Below are positions 32,101 through 43,729 of a stretch of 64,000 bases of DNA, piece after piece. Origin of the DNA: Erpobdella octoculata (Eukaryota > Annelida > Clitellata > Hirudinida > Erpobdellidae); contig OZ022238.1 of NCBI GenBank assembly GCA_963978895.1, forward strand, positions 38,002,667-38,066,666, written 5' to 3'. Made by a program: the position numbers and the translations under genes. The notes under the pieces were generated by a model that saw only the letters and a program-made list of their open reading frames with translations, did no database searches and had not been told where the DNA came from. Each line of letters begins with the position of its first letter. Position 1 is the first letter of the stretch.

Positions 32101-34121
32101 CTAAGGCACACGAAATCTGAGAAATTGATTAAAGTTAAGTAGTTGGATTGATGAGTTGAATCTGGTTAAAGTTGTAGAATTTACAACGTCAGCTGGTAAG
32201 GAATTCCACGGTTTTACCACACGGTTGCAAACAAGTGTTTTGAGGTTTCACATCGGAATTTGGTAGTTGTCAATCTGTGATTGTGTCTTCTGGTTCTGGA
32301 ATAATTTGAATTGATGCGACGTATTGTGGTTTGAGTGAGGTTATTTTTAATTTTGAAGCAAAGCGTGAGGTCAGCCAGTAATCGACGTTTCTCTAAAGAG
32401 TGTAATGTGAGTAGTTTAAGTCTTTGCATATAAGGATAAGGAGTCAGAGCAGGAATGGCTTTGGTAAATCGCTTCTGAATTCTTTCTATACTGTCTATAA
32501 GTGATTTCTTATGAGGATTCCAGACAGGAGAGCTGTATTTCAGTATTGGCCTAACATATGTACAGAATGCTTTTATTAGAATGTTTTGGTCTCTTGTAGA
32601 AAAAAACAGTAGAATCAGTTTGGATATAGCTGATGCTTCTTTTATGATGTTATCAATATGTTTGTCAAAATAGAGAGAAGAATCAATGATCACCCCTAGA
32701 TCTCAAATTATGTCTACTTTTTCTAGCATATGACTATTAATAAAATAATCGCAAGGGTTGAAACTTCTTCTGCAGCCAATCAATAAGAGAATCTGGCATT
32801 TATCCGGAGCAAGCTGCAACTGCCATTCATCACTCAATTTTGCTATACTGTCGAGAGAAAATTGTAACTGGGATGGAGACTTGTTGTAAAGTTTTACATC
32901 ATCTGCAAAGAGCTTGCAAATGGTGTCCGAGTTAGGAAAAGTGCTGGGTAGATCATTTATGAAGAGTAGGAATAAGGTTGGCCCCAGAACGCTGCCCTGA
33001 GGAACTCCACTTGTGACAGAAACTTTATCAGAGATAGAACCATTAATGTTGACTTTTTGTGATCTCGATTTAAGAAAATCCACAAGCCAGCCTTTCATAT
33101 TATCACCAAAACCATAGGTATAAATCTTATTCATAAGTTTAACGTGCGAGACAGAGTCAAATGCCTTGCAAAAATCCAAATAGATGATGTCCAAATTTTA
33201 TCTGTTTGTTATGGCATCGGTCCATTGTTGGGCGCATTCGAGGATGTTAGTAGTCGTTGATGGTTTTGGGATAAAACCGTGTTGGCAGCACTTAATTAGG
33301 TTGTGATGTAACAAATATTTCATTATGAATTTGTTGATTATTCTTTCCATGGCTTTACAGCAAGTTGATGTAATTGATATTGGTCTATAGTTTTCAGGAA
33401 ATGTTGTGGGACCTTCTTTGTGAATGGGTGTCACCAGGGCAGTTTTCCAATCCAGAGGTAATCTTTGGTCCTTGAAGGAGATATCAAATAAGTGGGATAG
33501 TGGAATGGCAAGTGATGAAGCACATTAAAAAAGAAACAAGTTTGGGATACCGTCAGGTCCTGCTGACAGTGAAGATTTGAGACTAGGAAGGGTTGTGAAA
33601 ACAATATCTGGAGTGAACTCTATATTTGGCATCTCCGTAAATGATCTTGCAGGAATAACAGGGTTGTTGCCATTATCATTTGTAAAAACTGATGTGAAGT
33701 AGTTATTGAAAGTGTTTGCAATTTCCAATGGTTCTCTTGTCAGAGTGCCGTCCGGGAGAGCAATCTCTGAGACCCCAGATCTAGTGTGCATTTTTTTGTT
33801 TACAAATTTATAAAACTGACCAATATTCTTGCTTTTGAGTAATTTTAGTTCTTGAGATTGGTGGTAGCCCCTCAATGTTGCAGCGCAGTTCTTGGCAAAT
33901 TTGTAATAGATATGTTTGTTGAAAGCACTGTTATCCTTTTTCCAGGTCCTCCAAAGCTTTGATTTATTCATTATCAGTTTATTGATATAATGGGGATATC
34001 CTCTCCTGCTTTTTCGACCAATGGTTGAAAATTTAGGAACGAACATATCTATTGCTAGGTTGATCTGGTGTTTGAGTTCATTCCAGCAGCAATCAACATT
34101 TAGACAAAACTGAAATATTAT
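32101..34121 (-). pseudogene. LINE ORF2 C-terminal part: reverse transcriptase
   Basis: Conserved motifs run in order: LSAGPDGIPN, TPIHKEG, ENYRPISITS, YLDFCKAFDSV, TSGVPQGSVLGP, FADDVKLY (catalytic ADD), CTYVRPILKYSSPVWNP, and the C-terminal WNSLPADVVNSTTLTRF. Defects are a frame change at a poly-T run near 33525, an in-frame TAA near 33195, a TGA near 32700 and a further frame change near 32215. ORF2 is therefore dead. The CR1/L2/Jockey grouping is by motif style only. Confidence 0.85.
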
Positions 34122-34292
34122 TGTTGTGTCTTTCAGAAAACTTTATTCTTTCTAAACACAATATAAATAACAAGAAACATGTAATGTAAATACCGCGCAA
34201 CTCGCAAAACACTCAACAGAACTTTCTCGCAACAACTCGGTAGCTAGCTTGGAAGGCGCACCTGACTACACCTGGAGTGTCTCGTCACAACA
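34122..34292 (-). repeat. Gypsy 3-prime LTR
   Basis: A 171-bp LTR, with the plus strand starting TGTTGTGTCTTTCAG and ending GTGTCTCGTCACAACA. On the coding strand it starts TGTTGTGACG and ends ACACAACA. It contains a TATAAATA-like stretch (minus TTATTTATATTG) that could serve as a promoter or polyadenylation region. Confidence 0.95.
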
Positions 34293-34371
34293 CCTTCCCA
34301 CAAGCTTTTGAGTCTTTTCAAAAGCGAAAACTAAATGTAAAAATGTCTTCTAACGAAAGAAAAAAATCGTG

Positions 34372-37300
34372 TCAAAATCTTAAATTCTTCAATCGCAGGC
34401 GCTCCGAACGTCGTGGTCCGGTTTCAACTGAAGTATTCGCTTGCGTTGCTGATCTTGTCAGATCCGTCGGTAGAAGTTCTCCTGGTACGGTTGTCGCACT
34501 GGATGGATAACTCATTGGCAAACGGGTCGCTTGATTTCCTGTTGACACGGTTGCCGGACTTTTCGTCGTGATTGGACTCTTCGTTGACGTGGTCGCTGGA
34601 CTCTTCGTTGACGTGGTCGCTGGACTCTTCGTTGACGTGGTTGCTGGACTTTTCGTTGACGTGGTGTCAAATGCGTCGTCTCCAAAACTCGATGATGTGG
34701 AGTAACGTGTAACATAACGTGGGCGGAGTTGTTCCACATGGCGTTTCCAAATCGACCCATTTGAGCACAATCGTACTTGGATGTTTCGTGCTCCTAATAT
34801 TTTCTTGACGATTGCAGGAATCCATCTTGGTTGTTTACCCTGCCTGGGACCACAGTGAAGAGCGTAACAAAAATTTCCAATTTTGTACTTGTGTTGTATT
34901 TGGAAAGATTCTTTGTTTGTTCTTTGACTTCGTTTATCCTGCATCTCTCGAGCAAGGCAAGGAGGACATGGCAAAAGAGAATCTAATTTGCTTCTGATTT
35001 GTCGTCCATTCAAGAGTTCACTTGGGGAAAATCCAGATTCCAAGGGCGTTCTCCGATATTGCAAAAGAAAATCTTGCAAAGCTCTTCGGAGAGGATGTGC
35101 AGACTTCGTGAGTGATTTTTTAAAAGTTTGTATCAATCGCTCAGCTGCCCCGTTGGTTGCAGGATGATAAGGAGCTCCAGAAAAATGAATGATGCCTCTT
35201 TCTTTGCACCAATTCTGAAATTCTTCAGAAGTAAAGGTTGGAGCATTATCAGTCACCAAAGTGTGTGGGAAACCAAAATGTGCGAAATCTTCATCCAAAA
35301 ACTGAGTTGTTGTTTTTGCTGTTATGGAACTTGTCGGATGTATTTCGAATAAGCATCTACTATAACCAGCCAATTGGTTCCAAAAAAATTTATGGCGTGA
35401 TCCAGATGCACTCTATCCCAAGGCTTTTCAGGAATCATCCACGGGTGATTCATCATCTTTGGTGGCTTGTTTTGCTGTTCAGCACAAGAGCTACATGAAC
35501 GACTTAAATTTTCAATATCGTTGTCAATTCGAGGCCAGTAAACTATAGTTCTTGCTAAACGCTTCATTCTTTGCATTCCGAAGTGTCCTGTATGTAATAA
35601 TTCTAAAATCTTGCCACGTAATTTTTTTGGTATCACGATTCTTGCTCCAAAGAGTAGACAACCACTTTCTGTTGAAAGAGAATCAGAAAGTTTCTCATAC
35701 AGTTTTAATTCCGGTTGCATGATTCTGTGAGGCCAGCCGTCTCTCACAAATCGTATCACTGTAGAGATAACAGGATCTTTACTTGACTCTTTTGATAACA
35801 GTCTGGAATCGGACATTTGTTGGCTGATTGTGTTAATAACGCAAACTGTTGAAACATCTGCATCTTCTTCTGTCGAGTCAAATTCTCCGTCTTCGCACGC
35901 TGGTAGGCGACTGAGAGCGTCTGCATTTCCGTGTTCTCCGGTCTTTCGATATTCAATTGAGTAGTTGTACTGGCTCAATGTCAGGGCCCATCTTGCTAGA
36001 CGATTTGCTGCCAGGACCGGAGTTCTTTTTGACGGACCAAACAATGCGAGGAGTGGTTTATGATCTGTCACCAGGATGAATCTACGCCCGTAAAAGAATT
36101 GATGAAATTTCTGCAGACCAAAAATGATAGAAAGTGCTTCTTTTTGAATCTGGCTGTAGCGTCGTTGTGTGTCTGTCAATGTTTTAGACACGTTGTAAAG
36201 AGGACGTTCAGAACCATCGCCATATCTGTGGAACAACACTGCTCCAATTCCTACTTCCGACGCATCGCATGACATTCCTAAGGAAGCCGTAGGATCGAAA
36301 TGAGCTAGACTAACTTCATTCGCAAGAATATCTTTAAGATGTTGGAACACTGCATTTTCTTTGACGCCCTATTGCCATGGTGTGTTTTTCTTTGTGAGAC
36401 GAGTTAACGGTTCGGTTAAGGTCGAAAGGTTCTTGATGAACTTTCCGTAGAACTGTACCGATCCCAGAAACGATCGCAGAGAAGAAACGTTTGTTGGCGG
36501 TGGCATCTTCGTCACTGCATCTACTCGTTTTCCTTTTTCTATGCCGTTTCTGGTGAGTCGATGTCCCAAGTATTCCACTGACGGTTGAGCAAAAACGCAT
36601 TTCCTTTGATTGCACTTTAAACCTCTTTCTTGTAAACGTTGAAAAAGATTCCGTAGGTTTCTCAGATGCTCGTCAGCTGTGGTTCCACTCACTAGAATGT
36701 CATCTAAGTACACCGCTACTCCTGGTAGATCACACGTTAATTTGTCCATTATTTCTTGAAAATAACCTGGAGCTGAAGTGATGCCAAAAGGTAGACGTGT
36801 TTGTAGAAGTACACCTTTGTGCGTGCTCAACGCTAGTCTTCTTTGACTTTCTGGTGCCAGTTTAATCTGGAGGTATGCATCTGCGAGATCGATCTTACTG
36901 AAGCAAAAACTTCCTCCTAGTTTTCTCATTAGATCTTCTGGAAGTGGCATTGGGTAACGATGTGTTTCAAGTTGAGAGTTGATCGTTACCGAGTAGTCTC
37001 CACAGATTCTTAGTCCTGCCTTTTTCTGATTCGGTTGAATCCGTTTTCTGACTGGAACTACCGGGGTTCCATAATGATTGAACTGAGCTGGAATCCATAT
37101 ACCTTTTCTAATTCCTGCATCATACACACTGTTCAATTTTTCCAGGATAGCAAACGGTACTGTCCGGGGCTTGCAGAAAATCGGTTCCGAATCTGGTTTG
37201 AATTTTATTTCTAGTTCGACATCTTTAAGACACCCCAGTTGTGGATCGAACAATTCGTTGTATTCAGAGCACAAAAGTTGACATTCATTTTGAAGGTGGT

Positions 37301-38660
37301 TTTCTGTTGTTTCCGTTATAACTTGAACGGAACTGAAGTTCTTTGACAGCAATGCGGTGACGTCAATCTTCATATCACGTATCGCCTCAAATCCCAGTAG
37401 GTTGAGATCATGTGTTTTTGTGACATTGAACCACACTCTTCTTTGGATGTCTGAGTTTTTCAATTTTACTTCTGTTTCAAATGTGCCCATTGTTGGGATG
37501 TCATCTCCCGTTGCTGAACAATATCTTTTATCATTCAGCTGCAACTTCGGTTTCCCCAGTTTGATCCATGCAGCTCGTGAACAAAAGTTGTCTCTGGAAC
37601 CACTATCAATGAGAAAACTGAAGGGTTGACTGTTGAGAGTCAACTGTTGCAACAAAGGATTTCGTCCTTTCATGGTGAACACGTGTTCTTTCACGAATTC
37701 ATCTTTTGCAAATATACACTGAACTTGTCTTTTCTTTTTTTGACAAACAGCTTGCAGATGTCCTTTCTTTTGACAGAAATTGCATATGTAGTTTGCAAAA
37801 CGACATTCTTTAAAAGTGTGGTTGTTCTTACCGCAACGTCGACACTTTTCTTTAGGAACATTTGACGTTTTATCAGTTGCGTGCTGCTGATGATATTCCG
37901 TATGTTTCTTCTGCTTTCTTCGATCGACTTTGAATACCTGAGACGTTCTCTCAGGTGATGGGGCTTTTTCGCAAACGGTTTCTTTTGCAACTTGAGCTGC
38001 ATCTTCGGTTTCGCATGCTATCTCTATTGCTCTTGCAAAAGATAACTCATCGTCATTTATGCGGAACAGAGCTCGGAGGACTGCTTCATTGTTGACGGAA
38101 CAGATAAATCTGGTCCTCATTGCTTCGTCTTGTGGATTCTCGATGGAAGCGAAATCACAAGTTGTCGCTGCTTGACGAATTCTTGCCGCCAACTGGTTGA
38201 TGGTTTCACCTGGTTCTCGTTTCATTGCGGTCCAGAATTTGTACCTTTCTCGGACAACAAACTTTGATGGGTTAAATTGATTTCCCATAAACATTTCGAT
38301 TTCTTCTATCGTTAAGTCATTCGCTTTCTTTGGCGGTGTTTGCTGACTTGCTAACGTATCAAGAAACTTGTATGTTGACGAGGTTTGATTAGTCAAGAAA
38401 ACTTGAGGTATTTTTCGACCAGGAACCGAATGAGCACCAGTGAAAGTTTCAAACCTTGCCCAGTAATCTTTCCATAATTTTTTCAAAGGATCGAAAGCTT
38501 CGAAACTGGGAATATTTGTTGCCGATGGTTGTTAACTCAAAATCAACCTCTCCATTTGTTTTATGTGTTCTGCTCGTTCTTTTTCGCGAAGTCTTTCTTG
38601 TTCTAACCGATATCTCTCTTGCTCAGCGAACAATTTAATTAATTTATCAACTTCAGACAT
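34372..38660 (-). pseudogene. Gypsy gag-pol, interrupted
   Basis: Order on the minus strand: gag with an N-terminal charged helix (ATG at 38660), two CCHC knuckles (CRRCGKNNHTFKEC and CNFCQKKGHLQAVC), aspartic protease (LIDSGS), reverse transcriptase (YLDDILVSG), RNase H (DASEVGIGAVLF), the integrase zinc-binding HHCC region, and the DDE core (IVDAYSK, VTDNAPTF, AAERLIQTF). Gag and pol are in one frame. Defects are TAA at 38534-38532, TAG at 36371-36369 between reverse transcriptase and RNase H, and a frame change near 35330-35370 within the integrase core. The C-terminus bears a Lys-Ser-Pro-Ala-Thr-Thr repeat. Confidence 0.9.
34555..34670 (-). repeat. 27-bp coding minisatellite at the integrase C-terminus
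   Basis: Tandem units of about 27 bp (plus strand TGGACTCTTCGTTGACG) encode repeated KSPATTST peptides at the end of the polyprotein. Three near-identical units plus degenerate flanking ones are visible. Such a repeat outside the catalytic core probably tolerates length change. Confidence 0.8.
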
Positions 38661-38675
38661 GTCGACTGCGCCAAT

Positions 38676-38846
38676 TGTTGTGTCTTTCAGAAAACTTTAT
38701 TCTTTCTAAACACAATATAAATAACAAGAAACATGTAATGTAAATACCGCGCAACTCGCAAAACACTCAACAGAACTTTCTCGCAACAACTCGGTAGCTA
38801 GCTTGGAAGGCGCACCTGACTACACCTGGAGTGTCTCGTCACAACA
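38676..38846 (-). repeat. Gypsy 5-prime LTR
   Basis: This copy matches 34122-34292 over its full 171 bp by eye. Directly inside lies the primer-binding site (minus strand, about 38659-38675), and the gag ATG at 38660 begins almost within it. Confidence 0.95.
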
Positions 38847-39680
38847 ATTATGTTCCAATCAATGTATGAAAAGTGTTCGTTGAGAAGTAAATAGTTTCCT
38901 TTTCTAATGTTGTAGGTTGGTGTAGATGAAGACTCGTGATTGTGTGGTTTACGAAGAATCTTTGGTCTGAGAACAATGACGTTGTGGTTACTGGTTGAAA
39001 TGGGGCACTTCATTGTAACTGATGATATAAACTGAGGGTCATTTGAGAGTACAAGATCAATGATGTTAGTATGGCGTGTAGCAGTAGTAATAAACTGATG
39101 GAGCCCGCAGTCGTTGAAAAAATCCAAGAAAAGTCTGTAAATGTCATTGTTAGGAGCTGTATGGTAGGTCCAATTAAAAGCTGGGAGATTAAAATCACCA
39201 CATAAACAGATGGTGTATTTGACTGAACAAAGGTAATATAAGCATGTGATACCTTCAGTAGCATAATTTGCAGCCTTTAAGTCAAATCCTCTTGAACGGT
39301 AATAAACTATGATTCTGTAAGTAGAATGATCAGCCGATAAGTCGACACAAACAAGCTCTGTATTAACAAACTCATTAGGAATTTCGACCACTCGATAAGA
39401 GAAACAGCCTCGAACAATTAACATAACTCCTCCACACTTTGAATCTCTATCTCGCCTGATCACATTGTAGCCATCTGGGCAAAACAGTGAGTTGGGCGAG
39501 TCAGGATTAAGCCAAGTTTCGGTGCAACAAAAAAGATCAGACTCCTCGGAGTTTAAAAACATAAAGACTTCATTAAACTTATTATTACAATTTCTGAAAT
39601 TAGTAAGAATCAACTTGCACGTGGTAGGTCTAACATCGAAAAGGCTTTGTGGTAGCGGTAGAATGGTCTCGAGAAACTAC
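38847..39680 (-). pseudogene. LINE ORF2 N-terminal part: AP-endonuclease
   Basis: The frame includes LFCCTETWLN (catalytic ET), YRIIVYYRSRG, CLCGDFNLPAFNW (GDFN) and TSNHNVIVL (the terminal SNH, where SDH is usual), the order of an apurinic-type LINE endonuclease. It is broken at 38847 by the Gypsy insertion, and the continuation lies beyond 34121. About 24 codons upstream of the first Met remain open in the same frame. Confidence 0.8.
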
Positions 39681-40376
39681 TTAGCGTTTTTCAACCTTTC
39701 TTAGATATGCTTGTTCGGCCTGTGTGCGAGTCAAATCTCGATTGAAAAACACCTTGCGCAGCTCAGGGTCTGGCAAAGCTCTAAGGACTCGAGATGAAGA
39801 TAAGATTGCATCAACAGAGCTTTTGCCTTCAAGAGTGACACATAGCTTGGAAGCAGGACCCCTATCTCTGCCCAGTCTCCTGGTCCTAACCACTCGTGGC
39901 TTTACAGTCAGGTTTCTTTCACAGAACTCTTCAAAAACTGTCAAATCATTAGAACCAGGTCTCTCTGTGAGGCCTGAAATAATGACGTTGGACGACCTTC
40001 GCTCTATTTCGTTCTTTTCCTTCTCAAAGTCCAACAGTGCTTTGGTTGCTATTTTTGCAGCCGTGTCAACGTTGGTGGTAACAGTTGCATCATTGTCTTT
40101 TAATACCTCAAGCTTTGTTAGTAAAAGTGTAAGCGTAGTTCTAAGATAGTCAGTAAATGACCTAGTAACTTCCAACATCACGTTTTGAACCATCATCATC
40201 ATATTTTCGGTCAATTTATTCAAACATTCGCTTAGTTTTTCGTTGAAGCTGCTCATCAACTTTTCATTCATTTGCAGCATTTTGTTGAACATGCTTTCCG
40301 GAGAGTCAAACAAGACCTCCTCGGAAGTAGTACGTGTTGATATATAGAATTGCAATAACACCGTAATATGATTCAA
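39681..40376 (-). CDS. LINE ORF1 protein (coiled coil plus RRM-like domain)
   Basis: A 231-codon frame. The N-terminal half is heptad-rich (MFNKMLQMNEKLMSSFNEKL, then KLTENMMMMVQNVM), predicting a trimerising coiled coil. The C-terminal half has NVIISGLTERPGSND, FCERNLTVKPRVVRTRRLGR and FFNRDLTRTQAEQAYL, typical of the nucleic-acid-binding RRM/CTD of LINE ORF1 proteins. The frame is intact. The stop lies immediately before ORF2 sequence. The true start may lie upstream, because the 5-prime end of the element could be truncated. Confidence 0.7.
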   Translation of the reverse strand: MNHITVLLQFYISTRTTSEEVLFDSPESMFNKMLQMNEKLMSSFNEKLSECLNKLTENMMMMVQNVMLEVTRSFTDYLRTTLTLLLTKLEVLKDNDATVTTNVDTAAKIATKALLDFEKEKNEIERRSSNVIISGLTERPGSNDLTVFEEFCERNLTVKPRVVRTRRLGRDRGPASKLCVTLEGKSSVDAILSSSRVLRALPDPELRKVFFNRDLTRTQAEQAYLRKVEKR

Positions 40377-40380
40377 TACA

Positions 40381-41524
40381 ATTTATTTATTTATTTAAAT
40401 CCCGGACTAAATAGAAGTCTATCAATGTTTTTCCACCTATCTGAGTTCTTCGATCACTAATGGTTAACCCACCCATAGAGAATGCTCTCTCAGAGAAGGT
40501 GCTAGTTGCTGGCACACTCAAAATAATCCTTGCCACTTGAGACAGTTTTGGCCATTTCTTTTCCAAAAAACTCAGCAAATCGCCTTGTGCACCTTCATCG
40601 TTGAATGCCAAATAGTCAGCAACCTTATAAACATAATTATTAACATTGTGAAACTAGTTGCTCATATAAGCATAATTAATTAATAACAATGAACAAGCTA
40701 AATTATATGTTATTACTGAGGTCTAAGAAACATTTCATGCTTTTAATATAAAGATAGTTTAATAACAAAACCTCATTCAAAACTGAGCTTTTCGAGTTTG
40801 TAGAGTACAAGTTTGCATAAAAGTTGTCTTCAAGTTTTCATTTTTGACTAGTTGATGTTCTATGACAATCTATAGTACTATACTATGAAGTCATTTTGTG
40901 GATCTCAGAATGTAGTGTTACATCATGAACGAGCTTCAATAGACTTCTAACAGAATTAAAAAAAGTCAATTATATGTAAAACCTAATAATATGAAAGCAA
41001 ATTAATCAAACCTTTAATTGCAGTTTCTCGCATTGCATTGCTTGCCACCGGGGTTAAAGTTAGTTAAATGAAAGGGCGCAAGAACAAAGTACTGACTGTT
41101 GCAGCTAATTTTTGAATTTCAGCCTTTTCCATATTTAAATAAAAATTCAAACTAGGACCTTGGAAATTTAACAAATAATGCAGCTCATGACTTTAAAACT
41201 TTCGGTAACTAAATATATCAGCGATAAACAACAGCGCGTTGCAAAGATTAAAAAACATAAAAAACGATATGTATGACTCGATACATTTTCAGTTAATTGG
41301 AAACAATTTTGTTTTATAAAAAAACTTATTTTATTTTTCCGGTGATACCGCAAAAACTCGTTCCCATCCCCGCGGTAGTCCCGCAACGTTTGATTCCATC
41401 CCCGCGATAACCCCACAACTTCATCCCTATTACCGCAGTATCCCCACCTCATTCGTCCCCATTTCCGCGGTAATACCGCAAAATCCGCGGTATTCCCGCT
41501 GTCCCCACTACCGTGCACACCTCT
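40381..41524 (-). mobile_element. hAT element remnant, one end present
   Basis: On the minus strand the right-hand end reads TAGAGGTGTGCACGGTAGTG, a hAT-type terminal repeat. It is followed by an about 160-bp sub-terminal region of repeated CCGCGG, GGTATTACCGC and GGGGAT motifs (41340-41515), a layout common in hAT elements. The C-terminus of a transposase lies at 40611-40387. The other terminus was not found; the LINE adjoins at 40376, so the element was probably cut by that insertion or by deletion. Confidence 0.65.
40387..40611 (-). pseudogene. hAT transposase C-terminal dimerisation segment
   Basis: The sequence includes VPATSTFSERAFSMGGLTIS followed by DRRTQ. This is the hAT C-terminal dimerisation signature (ATS..SERAFS..G.....RR). 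An acceptor-like TTATAAG precedes GTTGCTGACTATTTG near 40625, so this may be a last exon. The catalytic N-terminal parts are missing. Confidence 0.75.
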
Positions 41525-41929
41525 ACTCGGAAGTCAAAGCTTTGGTTGACTTTGGAGGCATTAACGAAAGTTCTCGACCAAACACAAAACACCAAACTAT
41601 TAACTGCGAAATTAACTGAAGATGACTAAAATATTGACTACGAAATTAATTAAATGTGACAAATTTCTTGAAACTCGAAAGTCGGAACAAAAACAAAGCA
41701 GCCGCTCTTATCGCTCACATAGATATCTTTGTTAATTAAATTTCCCTAAACAGATTTTATGAAAATGTTTATTCTTGTTGATATTGCTTTGGTAGGGTAC
41801 CAATTCTTGTGCGTTGTTTTTTCCAACAAGGGCCTCGTCCGTGTCAGATTTTATAATTAATAGTTTTATTAATTAAAAAATAATAAATTAAAAATTGTAC
41901 AAATTATTAGAAACTAATTTATCTTAGCG

Positions 41930-42380
41930 ACGCCAATTAGGGAATGCAGGAGGGAGGCATTTCCTCCATGACTTTTGAGTGGGTTCCCTGACGTAGTTTT
42001 GAGCCCCTAAAAACTAGAAATGGGGCCCTAAAATTGACCTGAAAATTGTAAATTTGAAGCTTTAGAGGTTTTAGCGGGCTTTTTTTATAGGTTGGCGGGC
42101 CTTGTATGACGGTGAAGTGGGCCTTGTATGATGGTAAAGTGGGCTCTCTGTGATAACTATTAGTGAGCCAGTAGTCTCCCCAAAGATGTGAGTTGGTTAT
42201 TATTAAAATATTTTGAAAAATAGCTTCGACAACTACTCCCCGGTCCGGTCACCAGGTCTATTTAGAAAAAAATGAAAAAAGGGTTTTTAAAAGGTTTTGA
42301 TTTTTGTGAAAAATTGGTGGGCCCTGTGAACAAGTTGCCCCCTCCCCAAAGATTTGCTAAATTGACGTTCCTGGTTTTTT
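41930..42380 (+). repeat. Interspersed repeat R3
   Basis: Shares CCCTGACGTAGTTTTG, GGTGGGCCCTG and ACAAGTTGCC with about 2455-2850 in the same order, and related motifs with 58340-58790 inverted. There is no coding sequence or recognised terminus. The class is unknown. Confidence 0.55.
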
Positions 42381-42814
42381 TCATTAAATCTTTGAGAACT
42401 TTGCATGAGGAATGTTAATGTAAACTTTAGACATGAACGTACCTATAAGAAGAAACTTGAAACTTAGATGATTAATTTTCATTCGGGTATGCGGACTTTT
42501 CATCAAAGGACGATTCATCAAGGGACTATTCATCAAAGGACTTTTCATCAAGAGGACGGTTCATCATGAGGACTGTTCATCAATTCATCAAAAGTCTATT
42601 CATCAGATTTTGAAACCACTCCTCAACAACCTTTATTAATAAGATATTTACCCAAGATATTTTCAGCGTAAAGTAATTTGATGTATTTTTAAAAGACAGT
42701 TCTTCATCTTTGATAAAATAAATTTTAAACATATCAGTAATTTAAAAAAAAGTGATGGCAACCAGGGTTGTTAAGAGCGGTACTATTTGCTGAAAATTTT
42801 TATTGGCACTTTTG

Positions 42815-42985
42815 TGCTAGGTTAGCTGAGTTGGTAGAGTGTTAGCCTTGAATGTGAGAGCTTCACGGTTCGACTGCCACTCGCTGCCTAGCGGGTAAAA
42901 TCGTTCTCTCCGTGGGGCATGTAAAACCACAGCGCCATTGAACAACTCTGGAAAAGGAGCTATATAAATTATCAAACATTTACAT
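42815..42985 (+). mobile_element. tRNA-derived SINE
   Basis: A box TTAGCTGAGTTGGTAGAGTG (42822-42841) and B box GGTTCGACTGCC (42867-42878) have tRNA spacing but no matching acceptor or anticodon stems. The tRNA-like head is followed by a non-tRNA body (TCCGTGGGGCATGTAAAACC, then AGCGCCATTGAAC) and an AT-rich tail. Pol III internal promoter elements look intact. Confidence 0.7.
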
Positions 42986-43315
42986 TTTACAAGATCGTTG
43001 ATGTTGGAGCCGCTACATTTTTTAGCTGTTTCCAGCGCTATTCGCTACCACTACTTTTATTCAAAAATAGGGTTTTTTATATCAATTAAATGATTTCCTA
43101 TGCATTTAGTTTTTATTTAAAGTATGCATGAAATCTGAGTCTGGTTAATTTATCGTCGAGCGTAAGCGTCTCTTTGAAATGTGGAACCTCTCCTGACCTT
43201 GCTAAAGCGAGCGTGTGCGTCTCTTTGAAGTGTGGCAGAAGTGTTAGTGATGTTTTGAGGTGTATGGTATCTGGCTGTTTGAGTGTGTATATACCTACAG
43301 TTTGTACGAACAGTT

Positions 43316-43566
43316 GAAGGCAGTTTTTTTAAACTTTTTATTCAATTGTCCAGTTATTTCTTGTCCAGTTGTTTTATTTACTGTATGTGACGAATAAAAT
43401 TGTTGTATATTACAACCATGTCTTCTGAAGGCAGTTTTTTTAAAACTTTTTTTCAATTGTCTTTTGCTCGTTTGATCTCAAGATCTTAAAGTTATTTCTT
43501 GTGCAGTTGTTTTATTTACTGTATGTGACGAATAAAATTGTTGTATATTACAACCATGTCTTCTAC
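43316..43566 (+). repeat. Direct duplication, units about 110-135 bp
   Basis: GAAGGCAGTTTTTTTAAA and TACTGTATGTGACGAATAAA, then TTGTATATTACAACCATGTC, occur twice (about 43316-43429 and 43430-43566), the second with a 25-base insertion. AATAAA followed by the same tail suggests duplication of a transcript 3-prime end or a retroelement tail, but this is uncertain. Confidence 0.7.
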
Positions 43567-43729
43567 AAACATGTTGATTGCTCGAGGCATAAGTGTCTTT
43601 GAAGCGTGGCCCCTTGGTGTTAAACGACCGATTCCAGATTTGACATAGCGGGCATGCGCGATGCTTTGACGTGTTTGTGGCTTTTGGTGAATGTGTACAT
43701 ATACGGTTTACGAAAACAGTCGAATTTAG

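Larger units (their letters stand above)
34122..38846 (-). mobile_element. Ty3/Gypsy LTR retrotransposon, complete with target duplication
   Basis: The 4725-bp element is flanked by ATTAT on both sides (34117-34121 and 38847-38851). Its two 171-bp LTRs, TG...CA, look identical base for base. On the minus strand the 5-prime LTR is followed by TTGGCGCAGTCGAC, a primer-binding site of the tRNA-Ser-like TGGCGCAGTCG type, and the 3-prime LTR is preceded by a purine tract, GTGGGAAGG. It is inserted in LINE ORF2. Identical LTRs imply a very recent insertion, although gag-pol is interrupted. Confidence 0.95.
31950..40376 (-). mobile_element. CR1/L2-like LINE interrupted by a Gypsy element
   Basis: In minus orientation the order is ORF1 (40376-39681), endonuclease part of ORF2 (from about 39650), an LTR retrotransposon (38846-34122), then reverse transcriptase (34117-32101) and a short 3-prime UTR. 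The 3-prime end is an AAATAAATAAAT-type simple repeat (about 31946-31963), the tail style of CR1-like LINEs. The 5-prime end abuts another ATTTATTTATTT stretch at 40382. Without the LTR insertion the element is about 3.7 kb. Confidence 0.8.

Noticed and set aside
36369..38486. Domesticated gag-pol host gene
   Set aside because: Flanking identical LTRs, target duplication, primer-binding site and purine tract show a recent retrotransposon with interrupted coding.
42815..42900. Second tRNA gene
   Set aside because: A and B boxes are present, but no cloverleaf stems pair and a non-tRNA body follows, so it is a SINE.
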